DNA of 64,000 bases from Dyadobacter diqingensis (GCF_024220585.1 NZ_JAMXKF010000007.1:244776-308775); one strand, 5' to 3'. Shown: positions 50,940-62,600, numbered from the stretch's first letter. The notes: generated by a model from the sequence alone, not told the origin. Made by a program: numbers and translations.

Positions 50940-53690
50940 CTATTTTTCGTCCAGAAACTGCCTCAGCATATATTGAAGAATTCCTCCGTTTCTGTAATAG
51001 TTAATTTCCATTTTACTTTCCAGACGGCATCTTACGCTGAACGTTTTAAATGAACCATCCGGATGGCGGGCAGATACAACCAAATGCTGATTCGGTTTTA
51101 TCGAGTCATTGAAGCTCCCTATTGTAAATTCCTCAGTACCGTCCAGCCCTATACTCTCACTGTTTTCGCCCTCAAAAAATTGCAATGGCACAACGCCCAT
51201 CCCCACCAGATTACTACGGTGAATCCTTTCAAAACTTTCAGCGATAACTGCCCGGATACCCAGAAGATAAGTTCCTTTTGCAGCCCAGTCGCGCGAAGAA
51301 CCGCTGCCATATTCCTTCCCGGCAATCACAAGCAATTGCCTCCCTGATTCTTTGTATTTCAGCGAAGCCTCGTACACGGACATTTCCTCACCATCAGGCA
51401 AATATTTTGTAATACCTCCCTCCTTCGAAGCCAGCTTGTTTTTGATCCGCACATTAGCAAACGTGCCGCGAATCATCACCTCATCGTTTCCTCTTCGGGA
51501 TCCGTATGAATTAAATTCCTCATAAGTAATGCCCCGCTCCGTCAGATATTTACCAGCAGGAGATAATTTACTAAATGAACCGGCAGGCGAAATATGGTCA
51601 GTTGTGACAGAATCGCCCAGCATCAGCAGCACGCGGGCATTTACCAACGGGCGAATCGGCTCTGGTTCTGCGGGTAGGTTTACAAAAAACGGGGCCTCTT
51701 TAACATAAGTGGATTTTACATCCCATTTATAGGCTTTGTCCAGAGGGACATCGAGGTTTCTCCACAGGTCATTGCCATCAAAAATTTCGCCATAACTTTT
51801 CCGGTAAAATTCTTTTCTAACCACGCGGTTAACAACCTCATTGATCTCGTCCGTAGAGGGCCAGATATCTTTCAGAAAAACAGGTTTCCCCCCGGGATCA
51901 ATCCCAAGCGGCTCCCTTTCCATATCAAAATCCATTCTCCCCGTAATTGCATAGGCAATAACGAGCAATGGCGACATCAGAAAATTCATTTTAATCTGTG
52001 GATGAATGCGCGCCTCGAAATTCCGGTTACCCGATAAAGCTGCGGAAACAACCAGATCATTTTCTGTAACCGCGTTGGCAATCGGCTCCGGCAGAGGTCC
52101 AGAGTTGCCTATGCAGGATGTACAGCCATAACCGACCACATTAAATTTCATCGCTTCCAGACTTTCCAGCAAACCCGATTCCTGCAAATAATCCGTCACC
52201 ACTTTTGAACCCGGCGCAAGACTCGTTTTCACCCAGGGTTGCACATTTAATCCTCTTGCCAGCGCTTTTTTGGCAAGAAGCCCGGCACCGATCATCACGT
52301 CAGGATTGGAAGTATTCGTACAACTCGTAATAGCAGCAATCACCACATAACCATCACTCAGCTGAAACCGCTCTCCGTTATACGCTACATCAGACACCCG
52401 TAAGTCGGAGGACTCCGGATGTGGAACCTGCGATGGTTCTACATTCCCACCTTCATCGGCCCAACGGCTTAACGGCCGGTCAGGGAATTGTATGTATTTT
52501 CTCGCGTACTTTTTTTCCAGAATATCAGTAACAACCTCCTTCACGTCCGTCAACACAATCTTGTCCTGCGGCCGACTCGGGCCGGAAATTGTCGGAACAA
52601 CCGAACCAAGATCCAGCTCGACAACCTGGTTATAGCCAATCGCATCCTCATTTTCCCGCCAAAGTAAATTTTCTTTGGCATACAATGCGGTAAGTGCTAT
52701 CACTTCCGCAGGCCTGTTGCTTTTTTCAAGATACTGGAGTGTCTTTTCATCAATGGGAAAATAGGTGATCGTACATCCAAACTCAGGGGACATATTGCCG
52801 ATCGTGGCCCTGTCCGGAACAGACAACGACGCCAATCCCTCACCAAAAACCTCCACAAATTTGCCAACAACTTTTGTCTTCCGCAGCAATTCAGTAATAG
52901 TCAAAACCATATCCGTAGCCGTGGTGCCCACCGGAAGTTTCCCTGTCAGTTTCAACCCGATCACTTCGGGAACGGCAAAAAACTGCGGTTGCCCCAGCAT
53001 AGCCGCTTCCGCTTCAATACCGCCAACACCATAAGCAACAATCCCTAAACCGTTGACCATTGGCGTGTGAGAATCTGTTCCTACCAGCGAATCCGGGAAA
53101 ACTAATCCATCCTTTTCAACCACACATTTGGATAAATATTCAAGATTCACCTGATGGCAGATACCCATCCCCGGAGGCACGACCGAAAAATTATCAAACG
53201 CATTTTGCGCCCATTTCAGGAACCTGTAACGCTCGCTGTTGCGCTCATACTCTTTTTCGACATTATGTAGATATGAGTCCTGATCTCCAAAATAGTCGAC
53301 CACCACCGAATGATCAATAACCAGATCGACCGGAATAAGCGGGTTAATCCGTGACGAGTCCTTGCCCTGACGTTCCATTTCAGCCCGTAACGAAGCAATA
53401 TCCACGATAGCAGGTACACCGGTAAAATCCTGCATCAGCACGCGCACCGGCATGAAAGGAATTTCCTTTTCAATAACCTCCGGTTTCCAGTTCATCAGGG
53501 TTTCAACATGGGCTTTGGTAATCACATTGCCATCAAAATTCCGCAGGACATTTTCCAGCAATACCCGTATACAAAAAGGCAGCTTCGAAACGGCAACACC
53601 TTTCTCTTCCAGCGCCCGTAAGCTGTAAAAAGATAAAGATTTGTCACCAAGATTTATTGTTCTTCTTATATCCAGATAATCCTGACGCAT
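50940..53690 (-). CDS. acnA: Aconitate hydratase
   Basis: 916 residues, AcnA/IRP type. The [4Fe-4S] ligands are one Cys in AITSCTNTSNPDVMIGAG (about 452-469) and two in GYGCTSCIGNSGPLPE (about 522-537). The fourth-domain signature GKEYGSGSSRDWAAKGTYLLG (about 788-808) binds substrate. It interconverts citrate and isocitrate in the TCA cycle. Length fits AcnA (about 890-920). Single gene. The 273-bp region upstream has no gene and no clear promoter match. Confidence 0.97.
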   Translation of the reverse strand: MRQDYLDIRRTINLGDKSLSFYSLRALEEKGVAVSKLPFCIRVLLENVLRNFDGNVITKAHVETLMNWKPEVIEKEIPFMPVRVLMQDFTGVPAIVDIASLRAEMERQGKDSSRINPLIPVDLVIDHSVVVDYFGDQDSYLHNVEKEYERNSERYRFLKWAQNAFDNFSVVPPGMGICHQVNLEYLSKCVVEKDGLVFPDSLVGTDSHTPMVNGLGIVAYGVGGIEAEAAMLGQPQFFAVPEVIGLKLTGKLPVGTTATDMVLTITELLRKTKVVGKFVEVFGEGLASLSVPDRATIGNMSPEFGCTITYFPIDEKTLQYLEKSNRPAEVIALTALYAKENLLWRENEDAIGYNQVVELDLGSVVPTISGPSRPQDKIVLTDVKEVVTDILEKKYARKYIQFPDRPLSRWADEGGNVEPSQVPHPESSDLRVSDVAYNGERFQLSDGYVVIAAITSCTNTSNPDVMIGAGLLAKKALARGLNVQPWVKTSLAPGSKVVTDYLQESGLLESLEAMKFNVVGYGCTSCIGNSGPLPEPIANAVTENDLVVSAALSGNRNFEARIHPQIKMNFLMSPLLVIAYAITGRMDFDMEREPLGIDPGGKPVFLKDIWPSTDEINEVVNRVVRKEFYRKSYGEIFDGNDLWRNLDVPLDKAYKWDVKSTYVKEAPFFVNLPAEPEPIRPLVNARVLLMLGDSVTTDHISPAGSFSKLSPAGKYLTERGITYEEFNSYGSRRGNDEVMIRGTFANVRIKNKLASKEGGITKYLPDGEEMSVYEASLKYKESGRQLLVIAGKEYGSGSSRDWAAKGTYLLGIRAVIAESFERIHRSNLVGMGVVPLQFFEGENSESIGLDGTEEFTIGSFNDSIKPNQHLVVSARHPDGSFKTFSVRCRLESKMEINYYRNGGILQYMLRQFLDEK

Positions 53691-53963
53691 GGTATATGTT
53701 GTTTAGGAATTAAAAATAAAACGCTGATCGGTGCCGGGCTAACGGAAACTACCCTGGTGCCCATTGCATACAAAACTATGCCATATACCAGGGTAGGTCA
53801 ATGTATATTTTACAGAATTAATGGTCTGAAAAGAGGCTACGTCCATTTGAGACCGGCTTAGTTGTAACCAAGAGTAAAAATAACGAATACAGTAGTGTTT
53901 GTTGTATATGAACTTGTTACGCTACTGAACTACAAAATATCAAAAAATATCTAACTTGCCAAA

Positions 53964-54779
53964 ATGAAAAATCCGGCGAACATAAGACAGCTTTACACGC
54001 CCATTCAGCCAACTGTGAAACAGGCTGTTAATGATGTGATGTATCAGGAGTTTTTACCTTCGCCGGCTCTTCAAAGTTACATTTATTGTTACTGGCAGCT
54101 CAAAACAACACAAACACTTTCCGAACAGTTTAACTACCGGGTCGTCGCTGATGGCTGTATTGATATCTTTTTTGAGCTGGATAATCCGCAGGAAAACTTT
54201 GTGATGGGTTTCTGCAAAAAATTCACAGAATTCCCTCTGAATAATACTTTTAATTACGCAGGAGTCCGGTTTTTACCGACATCTTTTCCACAGTTATTTA
54301 AGATAAATGCCTCAGAGCTCAGCAATCGTTTTGAGGATTTAAGCATTGTGCTTCCTGAATTTTCCCGTTTTATCAAAAACAACTTCAATCTCCGAAATAC
54401 ACCGCAAGAGATCACAGATCGGCTTGATCAATACTACATCCGTCTGCTTTCAAACGTCAAAATTGAGAATGATGTAAGACTGGACAATGCGCTGAACCTT
54501 ATTCTTCAAAATGGTGGCGTCATTGATATTGAAAAAGGCCTCGACACCGGATTAAGCCCGAGACAACTCCGTCGGCTTTTTGAATTTCATATAGGCGATT
54601 CGGCCAAAACTTTTAGCCAGATTGTCCGTTTCCAGAACTTTTTACGTGTAAAACCTACACAACTTTCCCTTCGAAAAGACAAACTGTTTTTCGATGCCGG
54701 TTATTACGATCAGGCTCACTTCATCAGGGAATTCAAAAATTTCTATGGGGTAACGCCCGGCAAGGCATTTGGAGAATAA
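53964..54779 (+). CDS. AraC-family transcriptional regulator
   Basis: 271 residues. N-terminal ligand-like domain of the DUF6597 type (PSPALQSYIYCYWQLKTT, about 33-50, ADGCIDIFFELDNPQ) and a C-terminal double helix-turn-helix (about 185-268: GLSPRQLRRLFEFHIGDSAKTFSQIVRFQ, AGYYDQAHFIREFKNFYGVTPGKAF). Full length. It probably controls the exported VOC protein gene 68 bp downstream on the same strand, perhaps together with itself. Ligand unknown. Confidence 0.93.
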   Translation: MKNPANIRQLYTPIQPTVKQAVNDVMYQEFLPSPALQSYIYCYWQLKTTQTLSEQFNYRVVADGCIDIFFELDNPQENFVMGFCKKFTEFPLNNTFNYAGVRFLPTSFPQLFKINASELSNRFEDLSIVLPEFSRFIKNNFNLRNTPQEITDRLDQYYIRLLSNVKIENDVRLDNALNLILQNGGVIDIEKGLDTGLSPRQLRRLFEFHIGDSAKTFSQIVRFQNFLRVKPTQLSLRKDKLFFDAGYYDQAHFIREFKNFYGVTPGKAFGE

Positions 54780-54847
54780 GTTTGTCCGATTTTTACAATG
54801 TTGAGTCCTTCGAAATGTAGAATTTTGTTTTGTTAACCGACAGAACA

Positions 54848-55318
54848 ATGAAACCAATAAGCATGCTATTCATAGCGATTTGTCTGAGCACAAACGCTTA
54901 TGCACAAACAGATTCAGCCATTAAAATCCAAAAAAAGATGAAATTAAACGCAGGTATCATCACCACAAAGCTGGCAGCAAGCAAAGCTTTTTACACCGAT
55001 GTTTTAGGTTTTGGTGTAACATTTGAAAACGACTTTTATCTTTTGCTCCATACACCCGGCCGCACTTCCGAAATAAGTTTTCTGCTACCGGATCACCCGT
55101 CTCAGCAAGCCTTATTTCACAAACCATTTCAGGGACAGGGTATGTATCTGACAATAGAGGTCGAAGATGTCGACGAGATTTATCAGGAAATCCGGAACAA
55201 AGGGATTGACATAAAAATAGCGCTCCGGGACGAACCCTGGGGCGACAGGCATTTTGCTATCGAGGATCCAAACGGGGTGGGAATTGATATTGTAAAATAC
55301 TCGCCGGACAATAAGTAA
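54848..55318 (+). CDS. Exported VOC (glyoxalase/bleomycin-resistance fold) protein
   Basis: 156 residues from the ATG at 54848 (MKPISMLFIAICLSTNAYAQ); a TTG six codons earlier is not needed. The signal peptide ends at YAQ (about residue 20). Then one VOC domain: AGIITTKLAASKAFYTDVLGFGV, then TIEVEDVDEIYQEIRNKGIDI, then DEPWGDRHFAIEDPNGVGIDIVKY. VOC proteins are usually cytoplasmic, so export is notable. It may bind a metal and a small molecule in the periplasm. Its stop abuts the stop of the convergent regulator gene (55319). Confidence 0.85.
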   Translation: MKPISMLFIAICLSTNAYAQTDSAIKIQKKMKLNAGIITTKLAASKAFYTDVLGFGVTFENDFYLLLHTPGRTSEISFLLPDHPSQQALFHKPFQGQGMYLTIEVEDVDEIYQEIRNKGIDIKIALRDEPWGDRHFAIEDPNGVGIDIVKYSPDNK

Positions 55319-58300
55319 TTATTCCGCAACGGAATATTCAGTGGGCGTCTTCCCAAACTGCTTTTTAAATTCCTTGCTAAAATATTTCCTGTCGTCGTAG
55401 CCAACCGCATATGCGACCTCATAGATCGTCATCTTATGCTGTTGCAACAGCAGGGCTGCTTTTTTCAGCCTAATCGATTTTAAAAAGTCATGAACCGACA
55501 TATCCGTAACGGCTTTGAGTTTCTTATAGAGCACCGACTGGCTCATGCCGATTTTTTCCGAAAGCATCGCAACACCAAATTCGGGATTGTCCATGAGCTC
55601 TTCGGTGATCTGAATAATTTTGTTGATAAACTGTTCATCGACCGTGTTGATCGGAACATTTTTCGGCTCCAGGGTTACCTGACGGCTATATTTTTGCCTC
55701 ATCAACTCACGCGCAACCAATAAGTTCCGGAGGTTCAGTTCCAAAACCTGGATACTGAAAGGTTTTGAAATATAGGCGTCGGCGCCCGTTTTCAGTCCGC
55801 TTACCTGGTGACTGACAGAAGCCTTTGCTGTCAGTAATATCACCGGAATATGACTTGTCCGTTCATCTGTTTTCAGTTTTTTGCATAAAGTGAGCCCGTC
55901 CATTTCCGCCATCATCACATCGCTGATGATCAGATCCGGGATCTGCTCCGTAGCCGCATCCCACCCTTGCTCACCATTTTCTGCCTGGATAACTTCATAC
56001 GTTCCACACAAAGACTCGGCCAAAAATGCCCTGACTTCCGCATTATCCTCCACCAGCAAAACGGTCGGTTTTTGGCCCGGTGTGATTTGAATCAAGGTAT
56101 TTTCAGCGAAGTTATCGTCTGTTAAAGTTTTTCTGTCCTCCCTCAAAACCATGTCTGTTCTCAACTGCCCCGGAGCGAAATGAACATTTCCCTTCAACAG
56201 TGTAATGGTGAAGCAAGTCCTGCCCGTTTTGTTGTTTTGCGCAGGTTTACTTTCCACGGTCAGGCTTCCCTTATGCAGTTCCACAATACTTTTGGACAAA
56301 GCAAGTCCGATGCCATAACCCGTATTCTGGTTTCCCTGATCATAAACCTGGAAAAAATTCACAAAAAGTTTGTTCAGATATTGAGGCGCTATACCCTTTC
56401 CATTATCCACAACCCGGATGTCAACCGAATTTTCCTTTTCCTCAACAAGCATTTCAATCCTCCCGCCGTCCTGTGTAAACTTGTAAGCATTACTCAGAAT
56501 GTTGAAAACGACTTTCTCCATTTGCTCGACATCAAAATAAACATCAATTTTTTCAGCATTGGATTCAAAAACCGATTTGATGTTCCGGTATTCAGAGGGG
56601 AAACTAAAATCGCCAAATATATCTTTCAGAAATGGAATGATATTGTTTTGAGTAACCTGTAATTTGAGATGGTTCGTTTCCGCCTTGCGAAAATCCATAA
56701 GCTCGCTGACAAGTTTGAGCAACCGGTCCGCATTTTTCCTCACCTGGATCAGATGCGACTGAATAACAGAATCTTCTTTTTTAGTCAGGATCAATCGCTC
56801 CACTGGTCCCTGGATCAGCGTAAGGTGTGTCCTGATTTCATGGGAGATATTGGTAAAAAAATCCAGCTTGATCTGGTGCAGCTCATGCTCCCGGCGGAAC
56901 AAGGCGCTGACATAGAAATAGCGCGTCACAAACAAAATGGCAGATGTGATGATGATAAAATACAGACAGTAAGCCCACCAGGTTTTCCAGATCGGCGGCA
57001 AAACGTGAATGACCAAACGCGCCGGCTCTGTACTCCACACCCCGTCGTTATTAGCGCCCTTGACCACAAACGTGTAGGTCCCGGAAGGCAGGTTGGTATA
57101 AGTTGCCGAAGACGTTCGCACATAATTCCAGTCCTTTTCAAATCCTTCCAGCTGATAGGCGTACTTATTTTTGTCAGGTTTGATGTAATTCAGGAGGGCA
57201 AAATCGATGGTAAAAATGTTCTGATCATGGGAGAAAGTTATTTCCTTGGTCACGCTTATATCTTTTTTAAGCAAACCATCCTCTGCACCAATGGCGACCG
57301 GTTTGTTAAAAAGTTTCAGAGAAGTAAGCACTACCGGCGCAACAAATTCATTGATCTGAATTTCATTTGGAAAAAAGCTGATCAGACCGTTAAGTCCGCC
57401 AAAAAACATTTCACCGGATTTATCTTTGTAAAACGTGTTGGCAGTAAATTCATTTCCTGGTAAACCATCCGTTACCGTATAGTTTTTAAAATTCCCTTTT
57501 TTTGTATCAAACCGTGACAGACCGTTCGAAGTGCTCAGCCACAGGTTCCCCTTGTTATCATCCAGGATACCGAGCACGTTGTCGTTGGGCAGGCCGTGTT
57601 TTTGTTTATAGGTGACAAAAGTGTTCGCTTTCCTGTCAAAACGCGTTAGTCCGCCATAGTAAGCCCCTATCCAGATGACGCCCGAAGCATCCTCGCGTAC
57701 ACAGTTGATTATGGCCGGGAATCTCCTTTTTGAAGTTTTATTGTTGGACGTTACCCAGATAATCCCACTGGAATCGGTAGCGAGCATATTCAGCCCTTCG
57801 GTCGTACCAATCCATATATTCCCCCTTGAATCCTCGTAAAAATTCCTGACAAAATTCCCACTGAGTTTGAAGGGCTCCTTATTTCCAATATTAAAATGAC
57901 TAAACTTTCCCGATTTCCGATCCAGCAAATCAACGCCACGCTGGTCCGTACCCACCCAGATTCGCCCCCGGCTATCCTCCATCACAGCGCTCACATTATC
58001 GGAGCTGATGGAAGAAGTATCGTCAGAGTTATTTCTGAAAACCGTAAATTTCTTAGTTATCGGATTATAGCGGTTTAAACCACCCAGATGTGTTGCAATC
58101 CATAGGTTTTTGTCATTATCCTGCGCAATGCCTTTCACAAGATTGGACGAAATACCCGCCGAAGGATTCGGACCACTCTTAAAATTCGTAACAATTCCGG
58201 TCTTATCATCCAGATAGTTAAATCCGCCACCCTCAGTTCCGACCAACAGATTTCCGTTTTTATCCCGGGTAACTGCACTTACCACATTATGGTTAATGCT

Positions 58301-59410
58301 ATACTTTGATTTACCCGTGCGAAAAATTTTAAAAGGTGTTTCGTGCGAGTACACCACATTGACGCCGTTGTAATAAGTCCCGAGCCAGATGCATCCGCTT
58401 TTGTCCTGAAAAATAGCATACAGAGAGTTCTGGCTCAGACTCGTTCTGTTTTCCGGCTCATGCTGATACGACTCAAAAGTGCGGTTTGCAGGATTCAGAA
58501 TACTTAGCCCTTCGAGCGTCCCGATCCATAAATTACCTTTTTTATCAGTCAGAATTTTCCGGATGTTATTATGGATCAAACCGCTGCCGTTACCAAGACT
58601 TTGAAAATGTGTAAAATTGCCCTGAGCCGGATTGTACATATTAAGTCCGCCATGTTTTGTCCCAATCCAGATATTCTGTTGCTTGTCCTCCGCTATCGAC
58701 GTGACAAAATTATCACTCAGACTGCCGGGATTGGAAGCACTATTTTTGAAATTATAATACCGGATTCCTTTCTCTTCGAAAACCATTTTGGTAAGTCCGT
58801 CCGACGTCCCGATCCATAACTGATGCCTTGAATCTTCAAAAATGATTCGCACGTCAGGTCCTGCCAGCCCGTTTTGGTAAGATTTAAAAGTATGTTTATT
58901 CCGGTCATTCAGTCGGTTCAACCCTTTGTTTGTCCCTATCCACAGTATACCCCTGCTATCCTCAAAAAGACAATTGGTGATATTACTGCTCAGCTTGTTT
59001 TTTTCGGTGGAGTCTGCCGCCAGAAATGAAGTAAAAGAATCCGTTTCCGGAACATATTTATTTAAACCATGACTTGTCCCAAACCACAATTCATTTTTAG
59101 AATCGTTAAGGGCACACAGGACATAATTCCCGGATAAGGATGTCTTATTGCCCGGATCATTCTTGTAGATTTTGAATCCCCGTCCATCGAATTTATTTAA
59201 ACCATAACTCGTGCCCAACCATATAAAACCTCTATAATCCTGGGCAATAGCCAGCACGGAATTTTGCGACAAACCATTTTCAGAATTGAGATTATTAAAG
59301 ACCAGCTGCTGGCCAAAACCATTCATCCGAAAACACAGAACCCCCAGAAGCATTACCAAAATGCTCAGCTTATTTTTTCCCGGAAAGGATAAAAAACAAA
59401 ACGGGTTCAT
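55319..59410 (-). CDS. Hybrid two-component system regulator (HTCS)
   Basis: 1363 residues in one chain. Signal/anchor (about 15-33), two seven-bladed propellers of Reg_prop repeats (about 40-720, many xWxGT), Y_Y_Y domain (about 725-800), a membrane helix (about 815-840), histidine kinase (H-box ISHEIRTHLTLI near 853, with His where Pro is usual; G box DNGKGIAP), receiver (LLVEDNAEVRAF ... IISDVMM, phospho-Asp near 1163), and an AraC-type DNA-binding end (about 1260-1360). It senses a glycan fragment in the periplasm and activates the divergent susCD-like genes. TATATTTG, a -7 element, lies at 59448-59455. Confidence 0.95.
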   Translation of the reverse strand: MNPFCFLSFPGKNKLSILVMLLGVLCFRMNGFGQQLVFNNLNSENGLSQNSVLAIAQDYRGFIWLGTSYGLNKFDGRGFKIYKNDPGNKTSLSGNYVLCALNDSKNELWFGTSHGLNKYVPETDSFTSFLAADSTEKNKLSSNITNCLFEDSRGILWIGTNKGLNRLNDRNKHTFKSYQNGLAGPDVRIIFEDSRHQLWIGTSDGLTKMVFEEKGIRYYNFKNSASNPGSLSDNFVTSIAEDKQQNIWIGTKHGGLNMYNPAQGNFTHFQSLGNGSGLIHNNIRKILTDKKGNLWIGTLEGLSILNPANRTFESYQHEPENRTSLSQNSLYAIFQDKSGCIWLGTYYNGVNVVYSHETPFKIFRTGKSKYSINHNVVSAVTRDKNGNLLVGTEGGGFNYLDDKTGIVTNFKSGPNPSAGISSNLVKGIAQDNDKNLWIATHLGGLNRYNPITKKFTVFRNNSDDTSSISSDNVSAVMEDSRGRIWVGTDQRGVDLLDRKSGKFSHFNIGNKEPFKLSGNFVRNFYEDSRGNIWIGTTEGLNMLATDSSGIIWVTSNNKTSKRRFPAIINCVREDASGVIWIGAYYGGLTRFDRKANTFVTYKQKHGLPNDNVLGILDDNKGNLWLSTSNGLSRFDTKKGNFKNYTVTDGLPGNEFTANTFYKDKSGEMFFGGLNGLISFFPNEIQINEFVAPVVLTSLKLFNKPVAIGAEDGLLKKDISVTKEITFSHDQNIFTIDFALLNYIKPDKNKYAYQLEGFEKDWNYVRTSSATYTNLPSGTYTFVVKGANNDGVWSTEPARLVIHVLPPIWKTWWAYCLYFIIITSAILFVTRYFYVSALFRREHELHQIKLDFFTNISHEIRTHLTLIQGPVERLILTKKEDSVIQSHLIQVRKNADRLLKLVSELMDFRKAETNHLKLQVTQNNIIPFLKDIFGDFSFPSEYRNIKSVFESNAEKIDVYFDVEQMEKVVFNILSNAYKFTQDGGRIEMLVEEKENSVDIRVVDNGKGIAPQYLNKLFVNFFQVYDQGNQNTGYGIGLALSKSIVELHKGSLTVESKPAQNNKTGRTCFTITLLKGNVHFAPGQLRTDMVLREDRKTLTDDNFAENTLIQITPGQKPTVLLVEDNAEVRAFLAESLCGTYEVIQAENGEQGWDAATEQIPDLIISDVMMAEMDGLTLCKKLKTDERTSHIPVILLTAKASVSHQVSGLKTGADAYISKPFSIQVLELNLRNLLVARELMRQKYSRQVTLEPKNVPINTVDEQFINKIIQITEELMDNPEFGVAMLSEKIGMSQSVLYKKLKAVTDMSVHDFLKSIRLKKAALLLQQHKMTIYEVAYAVGYDDRKYFSKEFKKQFGKTPTEYSVAE

Positions 59411-59447
59411 AGATATTCAACCATATTAATTTTCAGAAAAAAGGATA

Positions 59448-59455
59448 CAAATATA
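59448..59455 (-). promoter_or_regulatory. Bacteroidota -7 promoter element of the HTCS gene
   Basis: Minus strand TATATTTG matches TAnnTTTG, 38-45 bp before the start codon. A TTTG about 15 bp upstream is closer than the usual 19-21 bp spacing, so the -33 element is unclear. Confidence 0.5.
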
Positions 59456-59683
59456 GATCACTAAAAGACACAAAATCCCGATCACTATTTAATTATTTAC
59501 CGATTGGATTGTAATCTTCGGAGCACTCTTTTATCACTAAAATAGGATAGAATTGTCTCTCCGCTGAAAAACACCCCCATTCCAACGGAATATTCACCCC
59601 ATGAGCCCGAGGCATTTACGGAATTTTGTTTGACTGTTCCTAAACCAAACAAAATAATCCACTTTTAAAACCCCAAAAGCTCT

Positions 59684-62600
59684 ATGGAGTATTCTACCAA
59701 TTCAAAAAAACACAAACTTTGGCCACCGTCGCCATTCAGGGGGATCCTGAACAGCCACCGTCCAATGCGCTTTAAAACACGTCCGGGGCTGATTTTATCA
59801 ATCCTCAGCCTGCTGTTTATTTCTGTTCCTTTTGATGTTGCCTATGCTTCCGCAAATGTGATTTTTGCAAACAATAATATAGCAGAAATCGCCGGTAAAG
59901 TAACAGACGAAAAAGGTGAAGGACTTCCCGGAGTGAGCGTGATCGTAAAGGGATCGCAGCAGGGAACTGTTACGGACGTTGAAGGTAAATTCAAACTATC
60001 ACTGACAGACGCGAAAGACAAATTTCTTGTATTCAGTTTTGTCGGTTATGAATCAAAAGAACTGGAAATCGGTACCCAGAGCAACTTCAATGTAAGCCTT
60101 CTTCCTTCTACAAGTACCTTAAATGAATTGGTAGTAGTCGGATACGGTGAACAGAAAAAAGTTAACCTGACAGGTTCGGTTACTACCATCGATTCAAAAA
60201 GTATCGAGAGCCGTCCGGTTACCAACCTTTCTTCGGCACTTGCGGGTCTTGGACAAGGCGTTTATGTACGTCAGGGTTCGGGAAAACCGGGCAGCGATGG
60301 CGCTACGATCCGAATTCGTGGTACAGGTACGCTGAACAGCAATGGCCCCTTAATTTTGATTGACGGAATTATCGGCGAAATGGATGCCGTTAACCCAAAT
60401 GATGTCGAAAACATTTCCATTCTTAAAGACGCAGCATCTTCCTCTATTTACGGTTCGCAGGCGGCCAATGGCGTCATTTTAATCACAACAAAAAAAGGCT
60501 CAAAAAACAAAACCACGGTTTCTTACAGCGGTCTGTTTTCTACATCAAGCCCAAGTAATTTACCAAAATTTGTTTCGGACTACCCCCGTCACATGCGCTT
60601 GTTCAATGAAGGTGCCGCAAATATTGGCCGTGCCGTGCCCATTTATTCCGCGCAGACGATTAAAACCTGGGAAGACGCAAAGGCAAATCCCGATGGACTC
60701 AATGCAAACGGTGTTCCAAACTGGCTGGCATATCCGAATACGGACTGGGGAAAGGAAATTTTCGAAAACAGCGTGGTACAAAACCATAACATTTCTGTCA
60801 ATGGCGGCAGCGAAAAAACACTTTTTAATATTTCTCTGGGTTATCTGGATAACCCGGGCGTGATGCAGAACACCGGCGTTAAAAGATATCAGCTTCGCGC
60901 AAACGTACAGACCAAAATCGGAAATTTCCTGACTTTGGGAACACAAACTTTTGCCCAAACCCAGTCGAAAGACATGGGAAACACCGATAACGCTTTTAAC
61001 TTCCTTCGCCAGACTGTACCGGGAATTATTCCGTATTACGACGGCAAATACGGTTTGCCGGTTGCTTCGGATGAAATTCAAACTGCAAACGGGATTCTTG
61101 CCTATCTGCATACCACCGGCGGCGATGATAAGGAATCCCGTTTCAACTCGACACTTTTCGCCAATGTAGACATAGCCAAAGGACTGACATTCGAAACAAA
61201 AATGAATTATCAGCTGCGGTTTACAGAATACAACTCACATTCCATTCCGGTTGTAAGATGGAATTTCGCTAACAATGTCGGTGATGATGTAAACCAGACA
61301 AATGATCCGACTACGATGAGTACGGGTTATAAATTCACCAAAAACTATCAGATCACTTTTGATAACGTTTTACGGTATAATACCACCTTCGGAAAAGATC
61401 ACGATTTTGGCGCACTGGCCGGATACAATCAGTACTACTACAATTATTACGATATAGACGCTTCCAAAATCGGACTTATCGACTGGACAATCACAACGCT
61501 GGAATCGGCTACGGATATGAAAAATATCACCGGAACCGAGTACGACAGAGCGATGCGCTCTTTCTTCGGAAGACTTAACTATGCGTTCCGTTCAAAGTAC
61601 TTATTTGAAGCAAACATCCGCTACGATGGTTCATCACGCTTTTCACCGGATACACGATGGGGAACTTTCCCATCATTTTCTGCTGGCTGGCGTCTTTCAG
61701 AAGAAAACTTCTTTGCAGGTTTGAGAAACCATATATCCAATCTGAAATTAAGGGCATCGTGGGGACAGCTGGGGAATAACGCTTCGGGTGACTACGATTA
61801 TCAGGCTGCGTATGGAAAAGTGGGTTATGCTTTTAACGGCGCAATTGCATCTGGTTTAAGACAAAGAAAAATCGCTAACCCATTGTTGAAATGGGAAACA
61901 ACCACGGTGACCAACTTTGGTCTGGATGCCAATGCATTCAACAACCGCGCCAGTTTTGAACTGGAATGGTATCAAAAATATACCGATGGAATTTTGACGA
62001 CACCTCCGATTCCGTTAACTGCCGGAACCGTTACTGCGCCAACTCAAAATACGGCCGCTGTACGTAACCGCGGTCTCGAATTTTCGATGGGATGGAGAGA
62101 TAAAATCGGTGACGTTAACTTTTCTGTCAATGGAAACTTCGCCTACAATATCAACCGCATCATGACCTACAAAGGTAAGTTGAAGGAAAACTGGACAACC
62201 AACGCGGACGGGACCAAAACTTACACGACCAATCTCGGTGATGTAGCTACAACCGACCCCGACAATGCCAATTACTGGGTTGCAGAGGACCATCCTGTTA
62301 ATTCATACTACCTGCGCGAGCGGTACAAAGGAGACGGAAGTTACACCACTGGCGGAGAGCTGAACATAAACGGCGGTCCAAAAGACGGAATGATCCGTAC
62401 AGAAAATGATCTGGCCTGGGTGAATGCCATGAAAGCAGCCGGTTATATTTTTTCACCTGTGAACGGAGTAGGAAAATCACAGCTATACTACGGTGATTTT
62501 GTCTTTGCCGACCTTAATGGTGACGGTAATTATGGGAACTCATATGACCGGAAGTTCAGCAATACGACAGCCGCTCCAAAATATGTATTCGGTCTTAATC

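Noticed and set aside
56669..57463. 264-codon open frame on the plus strand inside the HTCS gene
   Set aside because: It lies entirely opposite a well-defined multidomain gene and has no recognisable domain; a shadow frame.
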